Program-made: the position numbers and the translations under genes
NCBI RefSeq assembly: GCF_002021565.1
Contig: NZ_MSZX01000008.1
Location: forward strand, 62,027-126,026
Length of the DNA stretch: 64,000 bases
Origin: Paenibacillus selenitireducens
Lineage (GTDB): Bacteria > Bacillota > Bacilli > Paenibacillales > Paenibacillaceae
Reading direction: 5' to 3'
Part shown: positions 1 through 8,367 of the stretch, piece after piece
How the letters are laid out: each line of letters starts with the position of its first letter
Position numbering within the stretch: the first letter of the stretch is position 1
Notes under the pieces: model-generated
Told to the model about the DNA's origin: nothing
Database searches by the model: none
The model's input: only the letters and a program-made list of their open reading frames with translations

Positions 1-170
1 TCCCGTTCAACGTCCTCGCCAATTAATTTCAGAATTTGCTGCACATGGTACTCGATCTTCTCGCGATTCTGTTCCACGTTTTCATTCACGTAATCTTTTG
101 CTCCCGACAAGATGTTCCCCACTTTCTTACCACAATAGATAAGAGCTACCCTCTTAACGCGGTCGTTCAT
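1..170 (-). CDS. Partial hypothetical protein (cut by left edge)
   Basis: An open frame begins with ATG at 170 and runs off the window without a stop, giving 56 visible codons (begins MNDRVKRVALIYCGKKVGN). An in-frame TGA lies shortly upstream, so 170 is the most upstream ATG start. The visible part is basic at first, then acidic and helical. No family is recognised and no clear Shine-Dalgarno sequence is seen. It follows the YneF-like gene on the same strand after about 40 nt, so the two could share a transcript. Confidence 0.4.
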   Translation of the reverse strand, partial: MNDRVKRVALIYCGKKVGNILSGAKDYVNENVEQNREKIEYHVQQILKLIGEDVER

Positions 171-211
171 CTTCGAATGGACCGCGGGTAAAGGTTTTTC
201 TCACGTATCGC

Positions 212-430
212 TTACTTAAATTTACGGCCCCCGCCTTGACTCTTCATCATTTGCTGCGCCTTCTGCATTTGCTTGCTATTCATGTTATAACCCATTTGCT
301 TCGCCATCTTGGCAAGCATTTGCGGATCATTCTGCATCTTCGTCATTTGTCTGCGCAGATAGAATACGCCGATGACAAATCCAAGAATCAATCCCACAAC
401 CAACGTAATAATAGGCAATGCAATATTCAT
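212..430 (-). CDS. yneF: YneF family (UPF0154) small membrane protein
   Basis: A 72-residue protein. It has one N-terminal transmembrane helix (about residues 4-25, ending at FYLRRQ), then a basic and amphipathic cytoplasmic tail rich in Met and Gln (QMLAKMAKQMGYN, QMQKAQQMMKSQGGG). This layout and length match the UPF0154/YneF family of Firmicutes. Its function is unknown; it is probably a membrane-anchored single-pass protein. It lies just upstream of the partial gene at the left edge on the same strand. Confidence 0.85.
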   Translation of the reverse strand: MNIALPIITLVVGLILGFVIGVFYLRRQMTKMQNDPQMLAKMAKQMGYNMNSKQMQKAQQMMKSQGGGRKFK

Positions 431-574
431 TGTATACGGTCACCCCAACTTGTTATTTAACACCTTAAATCAGATTAAACATTCAAACTGTCGAATGACA
501 TTTTGAAGAACCTCTTGTAGGTGCATTATTTCCACATATCATAGCATGTCACTAACCCACTGACAAACTGAAAA

Positions 575-2260
575 TCAATCCTGCCGCTGCTCTAGCGCAA
601 GAAGGATTTGTTTCTTATCTAACCCGCCGCCGTAACCTACCATCGCACCGCTTGCGCCAATCACGCGATGACAAGGCACGATGATCGATACCGGATTCTT
701 ATTATTCGCTCCGCCTACCGCGCGAACGGCCTTTGGCTGGCCAATCTGTTCTGCCACTTGCTTATAAGACCACGTCTCCCCGTAAGGGATTTCCGTAAGG
801 GCTTGCCAGACTTTCCGTTGGAAAGGAGTTCCTTGCATATCCAGCGGAATATCGAACGTTGTACGCTGCCCGCCAAAGTACTCTTTCAACTGGCCTACAA
901 TATCATCCAAAGCCGCCGAGTTAGGTATCAGTTCAGGATGTTCGTACCAACGGCTTGTCCATTGCTGAATTTTCTCTTCACGATCGGCATATGTGCCAAA
1001 TTCAATATGACAGAGCCCTTTCATCGAACGAATGAGTGTTAAGGTTCCTATAGGAGAATCCATCTCTCGGTAAAATAACGGCTCCGTGTCTGCACCAAGC
1101 TTCACTCGCGCACGTTGAATAGCTTCCAGCACCTCGATATGCGATTCCCGTTGTATGACATCATTCAATACATCCATGGATGCTTCTCCCCCAATCTTGC
1201 TCAAAGCCCACGCTGCTGTATAACGCAGCTCATATCTCGGATCTTCCCGCATAACAGTATGCAAATGTGGAATGGCAGTTGCGTCCTTGAAATTCCCTAA
1301 CCCAATAATCACATTGCGCTGAATTGGTTTCTTACCGCGCCATGAGGAGGCATTACTGCCAAATCTCGCTTTGAATTCCTTGTTGCTTAAGCTGAGTAAC
1401 GGAATTAATAACGGCTTCACGGTCTCCGGATCCGGTTGCAATTCCGGATGCTGGGTCCAGTTCTTGCCGCGATTCGGCGGACAGACAATCTGACATGTAT
1501 CACAGCCATAGAGTCGGTTCCCGATCTTCGTCATGAACTCTTCGCTTAACGTGCCTTTGGTCTGGGTGAGAAATGATATGCAGCGCTGAGCATTCAATTG
1601 CCCTGGCCCTACAAGTGCGCCTGTTGGACAAGCATCAATACAGCGATTGCAATCCCCGCATCCCTCTTCCACAGGGGTATCCGGCTCAAAAGGCAGATTC
1701 GTGATCATTTCCCCCAGATACATCCACGAACCCAACTTGGGCGAAATAATCGAGCAGTTCTTCGCGCTCCAGCCAATCCCTGCCCGCTCTGCAACGGCAC
1801 GATCGGAAAGCGCTCCGGTATCTACCATACTCTCCATCCGGGCTTCCGGAACCCGTTCTTGAATAAATGCCTCTAACCTTGCCAACCGCTCGCGAAGTGC
1901 TTGATGATAGTCTTGGCCCCAGGCGGATCGCGATAAGATACCGCGATATGCACCTGGTTCGGATTTCGGTGGATCTATGAGCTTGGACGGATAGGCGACC
2001 GCAATGGCAATAATCGATTGTGGTCGATCGAATAAGAGTGCCGGTTGGACACGCTTGTCCAGATCCGGCTCCTCGAACCCGGATTCATATCCCTTGGCCC
2101 GATGCTCGATAAGCCTATTTTTCAGCGTCGTGAACGGATCCGCCGATGCGAAACCGATGCTATCGATCCCGAGTGACGGAGCCGCTTCTATGATGTCTGA
2201 CTTCAGTTGCGCCCATCGTTCAGCCTCTGCCTGCGCAGTCGGCTTCCATGGTTCCGACAC
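575..2260 (-). CDS. queG: Epoxyqueuosine reductase fused to O6-alkylguanine-DNA alkyltransferase
   Basis: A 561-residue fusion. Residues 1 to about 390 are QueG, the cobalamin- and Fe-S-dependent enzyme that reduces epoxyqueuosine to queuosine in tRNA. Visible signs are the MVDTGALSDRAVA segment (Asp147), two 4Fe-4S motifs (Cys201/204/207/211 in CGDCNRCIDACP; Cys227 with CDTCQIVCPP near 253-260) and a HEAT-like stretch (about 310-390). Residues from about 396 to 561 are a complete Ogt/MGMT domain with the PCHRV active site (Cys530) and the preceding RAVGGANNKNP segment; this domain repairs alkylated guanine or thymine by suicide transfer. The reading frame is continuous through the junction and both active sites are intact. 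The two activities have no obvious metabolic link. Confidence 0.93.
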   Translation of the reverse strand: MSEPWKPTAQAEAERWAQLKSDIIEAAPSLGIDSIGFASADPFTTLKNRLIEHRAKGYESGFEEPDLDKRVQPALLFDRPQSIIAIAVAYPSKLIDPPKSEPGAYRGILSRSAWGQDYHQALRERLARLEAFIQERVPEARMESMVDTGALSDRAVAERAGIGWSAKNCSIISPKLGSWMYLGEMITNLPFEPDTPVEEGCGDCNRCIDACPTGALVGPGQLNAQRCISFLTQTKGTLSEEFMTKIGNRLYGCDTCQIVCPPNRGKNWTQHPELQPDPETVKPLLIPLLSLSNKEFKARFGSNASSWRGKKPIQRNVIIGLGNFKDATAIPHLHTVMREDPRYELRYTAAWALSKIGGEASMDVLNDVIQRESHIEVLEAIQRARVKLGADTEPLFYREMDSPIGTLTLIRSMKGLCHIEFGTYADREEKIQQWTSRWYEHPELIPNSAALDDIVGQLKEYFGGQRTTFDIPLDMQGTPFQRKVWQALTEIPYGETWSYKQVAEQIGQPKAVRAVGGANNKNPVSIIVPCHRVIGASGAMVGYGGGLDKKQILLALEQRQD

Positions 2261-2309
2261 TTGTAATTCACCTCTTTGTATTATTTATCGCTAAGTTAAC
2301 ACGTTCCAA

Positions 2310-2891
2310 CTATAACCATCGGAAATTCGATAGCGGCCACACAATCATATCTGCCCTTCCAATAATGTCTGAGCTGTGCACAGGCCCGAATCGACGGCTA
2401 TCCTTGCTTTTCTCGTGATGACGGTTATCCCCCATCACAAAATATTCATCTACTTGCAAGGTCAAATGAAACGGCTTATTATCTTCAATCCCGGTGTTCG
2501 TATAAGATTCGGACTGAACGACACCATTCACAATTAATTGATGGTTGGATATTTGCAGTTCGTCTCCCGGTATGGCCACGACTCGCTTCACCAGATACTG
2601 CTTCCCAACATCCGGTGAGGGATCACGCAGAATAACCACTTCTCCACGTTTGGGTTTGGCGAAAGCGTAGACAATTTTATCGACAAACAGTCGATCTTGT
2701 TCATGAAGAGTCGGCTGCATCGACTCCCCCTTCACCTTCGACAGATTAAACACGTAGGTCTGCAGCAGCACAACGATGACCATGGCGATGATCAGCGCTT
2801 TGATCCAATCAACGAGATTCGATCTCCATTTGCGCGGCGGTCCTGCATTCGTCTGAAGTGATTCCTTCTCCGTGAACACCGAATTATCCAT
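2310..2891 (-). CDS. lepB: Signal peptidase I
   Basis: Type I signal peptidase that removes signal peptides from exported proteins on the outer face of the membrane. It has one N-terminal transmembrane helix (ALIIAMVIVVLLQTYVF), the catalytic Ser in GESMQPTL, the catalytic Lys in YLVKRVVAIPGDE, and the C-terminal box GDNRHHEKSKDSR. The open frame extends to a TTG at 2897, but GGGGAG sits 9 nt before the ATG at 2891 and only 3 nt before that TTG, so 2891 (193 residues) is chosen. It follows the DUF402 gene with almost no gap; the Shine-Dalgarno sequence lies inside that gene's 3' end, which suggests coupled translation. Confidence 0.93.
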   Translation of the reverse strand: MDNSVFTEKESLQTNAGPPRKWRSNLVDWIKALIIAMVIVVLLQTYVFNLSKVKGESMQPTLHEQDRLFVDKIVYAFAKPKRGEVVILRDPSPDVGKQYLVKRVVAIPGDELQISNHQLIVNGVVQSESYTNTGIEDNKPFHLTLQVDEYFVMGDNRHHEKSKDSRRFGPVHSSDIIGRADMIVWPLSNFRWL

Positions 2892-2897
2892 AGGCAA

Positions 2898-3455
2898 TTA
2901 CTCCCCGACGTATTGTTGTCTCCATAAATCGTAATACGACACCACAAGATCATCTTGAAACGGAGCCTTCTGATTCTGGATGCGGTTCAACAATTGTGCG
3001 AGGCCCTCAGTCACTTTGTTCTGAACAATGTCTGAGTAGTGGTAACTTACCTTATGTCGTTCATATTCATCGCGGTCTACTATATCTATATGCCCATTGG
3101 CGTAAAGTACAACATCCAAATCATAATCAATGTAGGTTACAACATTTCCATGCATGTACGGCGGTGAAGCAATATTGCAATAATATCGCACGCCCGTCTC
3201 TTCCATTAAAGCAACGATATTGTACCATGCTCCTGGGATAAAAAACGATACCGCTGGTACTTTGCTGACCCACTGCTTGCCATCTGCCTCCATAATCGGA
3301 GTCTGGCAATTGATTAACACAACCATATTCTCATGGGTATGGGACGGGTCTAAGCTTTCCCTGGGAATCAACCAATTTTTTAGCCACTGGCGATGTAAAT
3401 GTCCATTATGTTTGAAGCTTTTTATCAATATAGGTGTGTAAGTTAAATTCTCCAT
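2898..3455 (-). CDS. DUF402 protein, nucleoside tri/diphosphatase-like (YgaC family)
   Basis: A 185-residue DUF402 (UPF0374) protein. The family core is seen as the beta-rich stretch VSFFIPGAWYNIVAL followed by YYCNIASPPY and YIDYDLDVVLY, with conserved acidic residues at VDRDEYERH. Staphylococcal and Bacillus members hydrolyse nucleoside tri- and diphosphates; that activity is inferred here from family membership only. It is directly upstream of lepB on the same strand and may share its transcript. The Shine-Dalgarno signal before ATG 3455 is weak. Confidence 0.8.
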   Translation of the reverse strand: MENLTYTPILIKSFKHNGHLHRQWLKNWLIPRESLDPSHTHENMVVLINCQTPIMEADGKQWVSKVPAVSFFIPGAWYNIVALMEETGVRYYCNIASPPYMHGNVVTYIDYDLDVVLYANGHIDIVDRDEYERHKVSYHYSDIVQNKVTEGLAQLLNRIQNQKAPFQDDLVVSYYDLWRQQYVGE

Positions 3456-3532
3456 AGTAATAGAAAAGCATATCTTCTACCCATTTGCAATGGCGTTCGA
3501 AGATATGCTCTATAAAGGATGATTCTGCTCGA

Positions 3533-3955
3533 TTAACCGGTCACGATTCTAAGTTTCTGAAAAGCCTGGAGTACACTTGCAGCTCCAAAGCCCATCGATG
3601 CGAATAACGGTAAAATCGGTTCGTTGTGTTCGTCGCCAGCAATACAAATCTTTTTCACATTACGGCCTTCAAAACGCTGCTGCATCGCCGTAATCAAAGA
3701 TTTGCCGACGCCTTGGTTACGCGCCTCTGGATGAACAGCTAGTCTGTAATAGCATCCATGATTATTGTCTATAGTTCCGATAATAGCTCCCTTGACTTCA
3801 CCATCTTGATGGTGTACTAGGACAAGATCGCTATCCCACGATAACTGCCTTGCAAAAGCCTCCATTGTCTGTTCGTAGCACGTCTCTGACAACGCCTCCT
3901 CAAACAACTGAGTTACCTGCATATAATCCGACAACTGAAAGGAACGAACATCCAT
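3533..3955 (-). CDS. GNAT family N-acetyltransferase
   Basis: A GNAT-fold acetyltransferase of 140 residues. The acetyl-CoA binding motif is RNQGVGKSLI, preceded by the strand YYRLAVHPEA and followed by the KKICIAGDEHN segment and a C-terminal GFGAA turn. The open frame reaches an ATG at 4030, but AAAGGAG lies 8 nt before the ATG at 3955, giving a normal start (MDVRSFQLSD). The substrate is unknown. It is a single gene, with a repeat-rich intergenic stretch upstream. Confidence 0.85.
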   Translation of the reverse strand: MDVRSFQLSDYMQVTQLFEEALSETCYEQTMEAFARQLSWDSDLVLVHHQDGEVKGAIIGTIDNNHGCYYRLAVHPEARNQGVGKSLITAMQQRFEGRNVKKICIAGDEHNEPILPLFASMGFGAASVLQAFQKLRIVTG

Positions 3956-4233
3956 GCTTAAATCTCCTTTATTCATAAGCTGAAATGATAAACACGAGAC
4001 CCAGAAAACTATATTGTTATAATACAACAAAAATCGACGAAAATCCTCTTATTTTTTTAATAAATCCTTAATAATCTTCAAAATACTCCGTTTTTCTCTT
4101 GAAAGCGCTTAAAATTAACCGCTTTCAGAAAATGGGAAAAATCGTTTCCATTTCGTGTTTCTCTAGGCTTTTTTCTGCATTTATAATCTGGATTTATGAA
4201 AAGTTTCAGAATAAGCTGGAAAATATGAGAAAA

Positions 4234-4278
4234 CCTCTATTCGAGGTACTTTCGAAGATGAGCGACCGCGTTTAGAGG
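4234..4278. repeat. 45-bp direct repeat, copy 1
   Basis: Identical to 4354-4398 over 45 bp. The ends are inverted (CCTCTA at the left, TAGAGG at the right) and the core contains CTTTCGAAGATGAGCGACC. A diverged copy starts near 7556. Between the two copies lies a hairpin whose arms are AATAGAATTT and AAATTCTATT with an inner AGTTTCG/CGAAACT stem. Confidence 0.85.
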
Positions 4279-4353
4279 TAGGTTTTATCGCCAAATAGAA
4301 TTTTTTAGTTTCGTTACGTCGAAACTTGATAAATTCTATTGTGGTGGGAAAAG

Positions 4354-4398
4354 CCTCTATTCGAGGTACTTTCGAAGATGAGCGACCGCGTTTAGAGG
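4354..4398. repeat. 45-bp direct repeat, copy 2
   Basis: Exact second copy of 4234-4278, offset by 120 bp. Like copy 1 it is bounded by CCTCTA and TAGAGG. Confidence 0.85.
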
Positions 4399-4964
4399 GG
4401 CAACCCCACGATCCCTTATTGTGTGAACCTCTATGTTGGTGGATAGGTGAGATGGGTTGGTGCTTCAGTTCAGCTGTCGTAGATACGAGATCTTGACAAA
4501 TTAAATAAACACCTTGTATATAACGGACATGAGAGACCTTATTGTCTGCTATGCTCATAGATTAGACGTTTTTTCGGACTCAGATGCACTTATTCCATTC
4601 GAATCATGAGTATATAGCTTATGTTTAGCATAATAAGAGCTGCTGTGTCCGTTCACCCTGCATTTTGAGTGCTTTTGGCATCATTAAGGTCTCCTGTGTC
4701 CGTTAATGTCTCACTCCGTTCCCTGCACCTAATTTGATTTCGGCATCTCTCGAATCGCATCCATCCTCATTCCTTCTTTCATAGAAAATGAATACATCAT
4801 GCGCCCGCAGAGTAAAAGTTTATACACGCTCTCTTAGGAGGCAATTGGCGGTTCTCGTAGGCGCAATATGACGGGTTTTTATTCAGGATCGAATCCCAGT
4901 ACTACCTTCATCATTTGATTTGTTATTACTCATCTTTGACGAAATGATTTCTCTTGCGTCCATT

Positions 4965-5010
4965 TAGTTTCGATACGTCGAAACTTTATAAATTCTATTC
5001 CATTTAGGTT
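4965..5010. repeat. Hairpin repeat (AGTTTCG/CGAAACT element)
   Basis: Contains AGTTTCGATACGTCGAAACT followed by AAATTCTATTCC. This is nearly the same hairpin as the one between the 45-bp repeats at about 4295-4340. A looser version (GTCGTTTTCGTGTGTCGAAAAC) occurs near 7660. Confidence 0.6.
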
Positions 5011-5095
5011 TCAACTTGGGAATATTGGGGTAATTTATTAGAGTTGGGTGGATGAATCGATGATCGGATTTTGCGGTTTTAGTCGATTCACAGAC

Positions 5096-5123
5096 TTTAC
5101 ATACATTTATGTTGATTTATTAT
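5096..5123 (+). promoter_or_regulatory. Probable sigma-A promoter of sodA
   Basis: TTTACA (5096-5101) and TATTAT (5118-5123) are separated by 16 nt and lie about 55 nt before the sodA start. This is a good vegetative promoter match by eye. Confidence 0.5.
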
Positions 5124-5177
5124 GTTAAATGGGTTTTAATTAAGAAGTAAACTACATATTTCGGGAGGGTATTTATT

Positions 5178-5792
5178 ATGGCACATCAATTACCAGCACT
5201 ACCTTATGCTAACAATGCACTAGAACCACATATCGACGAAACAACAATGATGATTCACCACGATCGTCACCATAACACGTATGTAACAAACCTTAACGCA
5301 GCATTGGAATCAGCTCCAGAGCTTCAATCCAAAAGCGTTGAAGATTTGATCGCAGATTTGAACAGCGTACCTGAAGCGATCCGTACAGCAGTTCGCAACA
5401 ACGGTGGCGGACATGCGAACCACTCCTTGTTCTGGGAAATTATCGGACCAAACGGCGGCGGCGCTCCAACTGGCGCGTTAGCGGATGCAATCAACAGCGA
5501 GCTTGGCGGCTTAGACAAGTTCAAAGAAGATTTCGCAAAAGCAGCTACAACTCGCTTCGGTAGCGGTTGGGCATTCCTTGCTCTAACAAAAGAAGGCAAC
5601 TTGAAAGTATACAGCTTGCCTAACCAAGATAGCCCAATCATGGAAGGCGATACGCCATTGCTTGGTCTTGATGTATGGGAGCATGCTTACTACTTGAAAT
5701 ATCAAAACAAACGTCCTGACTACATCGCAGCGTTCTGGAACGTTGTGAACTGGGAAGAAGTTGGCAAACGTTACGCAGCAGCGAAAAACTAA
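5178..5792 (+). CDS. sodA: Superoxide dismutase (Mn/Fe)
   Basis: Cytoplasmic superoxide dismutase that converts superoxide to hydrogen peroxide and oxygen. At 204 residues it is the usual size. Metal ligands are visible: His in [12 protein letters not shown], His in [13 protein letters not shown], and Asp/His in the signature [14 protein letters not shown]. The N-terminal [15 protein letters not shown] is typical of the family. The start has a strong Shine-Dalgarno sequence (GGGAGGG). The gene stands alone, with its own promoter and a strong terminator shared with mutY. Confidence 0.97.
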   Translation: MAHQLPALPYANNALEPHIDETTMMIHHDRHHNTYVTNLNAALESAPELQSKSVEDLIADLNSVPEAIRTAVRNNGGGHANHSLFWEIIGPNGGGAPTGALADAINSELGGLDKFKEDFAKAATTRFGSGWAFLALTKEGNLKVYSLPNQDSPIMEGDTPLLGLDVWEHAYYLKYQNKRPDYIAAFWNVVNWEEVGKRYAAAKN

Positions 5793-5820
5793 TTTCGCAG
5801 CTTAAACACAGAACAACCAA

Positions 5821-5865
5821 AAAGGCTCGAACCTCTGCAGCAATGCAAGGGTTTGAGCCTTTTTT
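5821..5865. terminator. Bidirectional terminator between sodA and mutY
   Basis: AAGGCTCGAACC pairs with GGTTTGAGCCTT and is followed by a T run on the plus strand and preceded by an A run, so it can serve both convergent genes. Confidence 0.85.
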
Positions 5866-5876
5866 CATGGTAACTG

Positions 5877-6989
5877 TTACACCATAGCGAAATACGAATT
5901 CAGAATCGTAAGGAACACCTTCGGGAAAGCTAGCTCCTCCATATCCTTCGCTTCAATATACCGATAGTTCGCTGGCAATGACGAATCATTCGCTGCAGCA
6001 GTACATCGATACACGCGCAAATTCCAATGGATATGGCTAAAGGTATGTTCCGCCTGCATGTGGAAGTGATCCGGCACAACCGAAATACCTTCTTCATACA
6101 ATACACCGCGCAGCATGTCCATTTGTTCGGCGTCATCGGCACCTGCGAGGGCCGCTTGTTGCGGAGCTAATTCATGAGGCAGCTCCCACATGCGAGCCAG
6201 AAGTCCTTCCGAAGGACGTTGACGAATCAGAACTTTCCCCTTCTCTGCCCCCACACCTTCCACGAGCGCAACCGCACGATACTCCGGACGCGGCGGCTTC
6301 GCCTTCGTCTTCACCGGCAGCGATTCCTCCATCCCCGCAATCCGTCCTGCACAGTGCTCCATCACGGGACAAGTCAGACATTGTGGAGATTTCGGCGTAC
6401 AGACGAGTGCCCCGAGCTCCATGAGCGCCTGATTGAAGTTCGATGCTTCCCCTTCCGGGATCAACTCGACCACCAAGCCCTCCATGAAAGCGCGCGTGCT
6501 CCCCTTCATAATATCTTCTTCAATCAGAAAATATCGGGATAATACGCGCATCACGTTGCCATCAACCGCAGGCTCAGGCTGATTGTAGGCAATACTGAGA
6601 ATCGCGCCCGTTGTATACGGACCTACGCCTTTGAGATCGGAGACGGCTTTCTTATCTGATGGGACTTGTCCCCCATACTGCTCCTTCACTTCCCGCGCAG
6701 CGGACTGTAAGTTGCGGGCACGCGAATAATAACCAAGCCCTTCCCAACACTTCAACACATCCTCTTCAGGCGCATCGGCTAAGGCTTCAATGCTGGGGAA
6801 TTTATCAATAAACCGATGAAAATAAGGAATAACGGTATCCACACGTGTCTGCTGGAGCATGATTTCTGAGACCCAGATATAATAGGGATTCCGATGCCGA
6901 CGCCAGGGTAAATCTCGCTTGCTTCGGTTATACCAGGCGAGCAGTTCACGGCTAAAATAATGTTTGGCTTCAAGACTATAGGTGTTCAA
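5877..6989 (-). CDS. mutY: A/G-specific adenine DNA glycosylase
   Basis: MutY removes adenine mispaired with 8-oxoguanine. Visible parts are the helix-hairpin-helix GPD segment (LKGVGPYTTGAIL, then catalytic Asp in AVDGNVMRVL), the catalytic Glu in SEIMLQQTRV, the 4Fe-4S loop CTPKSPQCLTCPVMEHC, and a C-terminal NUDIX-like domain that reads 8-oxoG. The open frame extends to 7100, but GAAGGAG lies 10-11 nt before a TTG at 6989, which gives 370 residues, the usual length. The upstream extension has no homologous look. The gene is convergent with sodA and divergent from the cytochrome gene. Confidence 0.94.
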   Translation of the reverse strand: MNTYSLEAKHYFSRELLAWYNRSKRDLPWRRHRNPYYIWVSEIMLQQTRVDTVIPYFHRFIDKFPSIEALADAPEEDVLKCWEGLGYYSRARNLQSAAREVKEQYGGQVPSDKKAVSDLKGVGPYTTGAILSIAYNQPEPAVDGNVMRVLSRYFLIEEDIMKGSTRAFMEGLVVELIPEGEASNFNQALMELGALVCTPKSPQCLTCPVMEHCAGRIAGMEESLPVKTKAKPPRPEYRAVALVEGVGAEKGKVLIRQRPSEGLLARMWELPHELAPQQAALAGADDAEQMDMLRGVLYEEGISVVPDHFHMQAEHTFSHIHWNLRVYRCTAAANDSSLPANYRYIEAKDMEELAFPKVFLTILNSYFAMV

Positions 6990-7182
6990 TGTGTAAAAAT
7001 CTCCTTCTCGTCTTACGAAATCCTGCGAAGAACGCAATATTTCTATTATACAGGCAAGTCGATTGGGTTTGAATATGGAATATATGCAAAAAAGGTTCAA
7101 ATTATGTTCGGAAGGCAGGCTTGTTAGTCGGGAGACGCTAGCCTATACTGAGGAAGGAAACAATTTATTGGAGGAATCTACC

Positions 7183-7548
7183 ATGACATTTCATACAAAA
7201 ATACGTTCGTTCTGCATCATAGGCTTACTCTCCATCACGCTTCTGGCTCTAACCGCTTGCGGAAGCACAAGCAGCAAAAGCGGAGGTAATGAAACTTCAT
7301 CGTCAGCTTTGGATGGCCCTGCTGAGACGATGCAGCTCTTTAAGCAAAAATGCGTGAGCTGCCATGCTACAGATTTGAAAGGCCGTATGGGCCCGGATAC
7401 CGATCTCACGCAAATTGGAACCAAGATGACCCAAGAACAAATCGTGAAGCAAATTACCGAAGGCAGTACGCGTATGCCTGCTTTTAAGAAAATGCTCGAA
7501 ACCGCGGAAATCGATCAGCTTGCGGAATGGTTAGCGACCAAAAAATGA
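7183..7548 (+). CDS. Lipoprotein c-type cytochrome (cytochrome c551-like)
   Basis: A membrane-anchored small cytochrome c facing outside. It starts at ATG 7183 after GGAGG; the longer frame from 7063 overlaps the mutY upstream region and is not used. A lipoprotein signal with lipobox LTAC (about residue 26) is followed by a Ser/Gly-rich linker, the heme motif CVSCH and the axial Met in RMPAFKKM. At 121 residues it is close in size to Bacillus CccB-type electron carriers that feed cytochrome c oxidase. No oxidase genes are nearby. Confidence 0.9.
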   Translation: MTFHTKIRSFCIIGLLSITLLALTACGSTSSKSGGNETSSSALDGPAETMQLFKQKCVSCHATDLKGRMGPDTDLTQIGTKMTQEQIVKQITEGSTRMPAFKKMLETAEIDQLAEWLATKK

Positions 7549-7555
7549 GCAAACC

Positions 7556-7690
7556 TCTATCGTGGCCTTTCGAAGATGAGCGACCTACAAGTTTTGCTTG
7601 CAAAACTCGCTTCGAAGGCAAGGTAGGTTTTATCGCCAATTTTATCACCAATTAGAAAGTCGTTTTCGTGTGTCGAAAACTTATCTTACT
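7556..7690. repeat. Diverged member of the 45-bp repeat family
   Basis: CCTCTATCGTGG, then CTTTCGAAGATGAGCGACCT, then AGGTAGGTTTTATCGCCAA recur in the same order as at 4234-4300. Here a different hairpin (AAGTTTTGC/GCAAAACT) is inserted in the middle. The copy lies just after the cytochrome gene stop codon. Confidence 0.65.
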
Positions 7691-7727
7691 TATGTGGTAA
7701 ATAGGTGTCTATCACCCGATGGCACTC

Positions 7728-8147
7728 TTACCCATCAACCCGGCGCTCGAATATTGCGAAAGCGGATGCCAGCGTCGGCTGATGGGTTATACTGACATGA
7801 ATGTGATAGGTTTGATGTTCCGAATGATGATCAGTTGGTGCATCCATTAGCCGGCGCCACGCTTGTTCTGATAATGTGCAATGCGGTTTGCCTTGATGAT
7901 CGGGCAGGATTTCGATATCCATAAAGCCGACCTTATCTCCGATTCCGCAGCCTAAGGCTTTGACAACCGCTTCCTTTGCCGCAAAACGACCTGCTACAAA
8001 TTCAACGACTCTCCCGCTGCGCTGTTCTGCAAGCTGCCGCTCCTCTTCCGTTAGGATCCGCTCCAAAAATCTCGGCCAAGTGGAACGTTCCCGCATCTGT
8101 GAAATTCTCGCAATTTCAACTAAATCATGCCCAATCCCGTATATCAT
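7728..8147 (-). CDS. acpS: Holo-[acyl-carrier-protein] synthase
   Basis: AcpS transfers 4'-phosphopantetheine from CoA to apo-ACP, activating fatty acid synthesis. Family motifs are IYGIGHDLVEIARI at the N-terminus and FAAKEAVVKALGCG in the middle. It has 139 residues. Two ATGs exist (8153 and 8147); GGGAGG abuts the first and is 6 nt from the second, so 8147 is chosen. The start of the longer form would add only Met-Phe. It stands alone between the cytochrome gene and bioA. Confidence 0.94.
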   Translation of the reverse strand: MIYGIGHDLVEIARISQMRERSTWPRFLERILTEEERQLAEQRSGRVVEFVAGRFAAKEAVVKALGCGIGDKVGFMDIEILPDHQGKPHCTLSEQAWRRLMDAPTDHHSEHQTYHIHVSITHQPTLASAFAIFERRVDG

Positions 8148-8286
8148 GAACATCCTCCCTCTTCGCTAGGCTCCATGTATTAACCCGTCCTATGATTCTC
8201 GGTTCATTATAACAGAACGGCTTTCTGATGCCTATGTGACGACGAAGTAAACCAGGCTTACTTACTCAGCAGTTCCCGAGAACAAC

Positions 8287-8314
8287 TTGATTTTGGGTAG
8301 ATTAGAAGTATAAG
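8287..8314 (+). promoter_or_regulatory. Probable sigma-A promoter of bioA
   Basis: TTGATT (8287-8292) and TATAAG (8309-8314) with a 16-nt spacer, about 54 nt before the bioA start. I could not recognise a BirA operator nearby. Confidence 0.45.
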
Positions 8315-8367
8315 CTTGAACATATTCGTTAAAATCAATGTTGGGCCAGGTGTAAGGAGGTTCCAGA

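Larger units (their letters stand above)
3956..5177. other. Repeat-rich intergenic stretch upstream of sodA
   Basis: About 1.2 kb without a convincing gene. It holds two identical 45-bp copies (4234-4278 and 4354-4398), hairpin repeats (about 4295-4340 and 4965-5005), three short copies of a TAAGGTCTCCTGTGTCCGTT-like element, a cre-like TGAAAGCGCTTAAA at 4100-4113, and the sodA promoter. The one longer open frame (4181-4558, minus) is built from the 45-bp repeat and does not look coding. Confidence 0.7.

Noticed and set aside
1598-2294. Several plus-strand frames of 70-96 residues opposite queG
   Set aside because: They are shadows of the QueG coding frame without start signals or family resemblance.
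4100-4113. Cre-like TGAAAGCGCTTAAA
   Set aside because: A good partial match, but it lies about 145 nt from the GNAT gene and over 1 kb from sodA with no clear target, so it is not called as a separate feature.
4181-4558. A 125-residue minus-strand open frame with a repeated KRGRSSSKVPRIE block
   Set aside because: The protein repeat is a direct translation of the 45-bp DNA repeat; there is no ribosome binding site and no family resemblance.
7598-7795. A 65-residue plus-strand open frame after the cytochrome gene
   Set aside because: It overlaps the repeat element and the 3' end of acpS and has no ribosome binding site.
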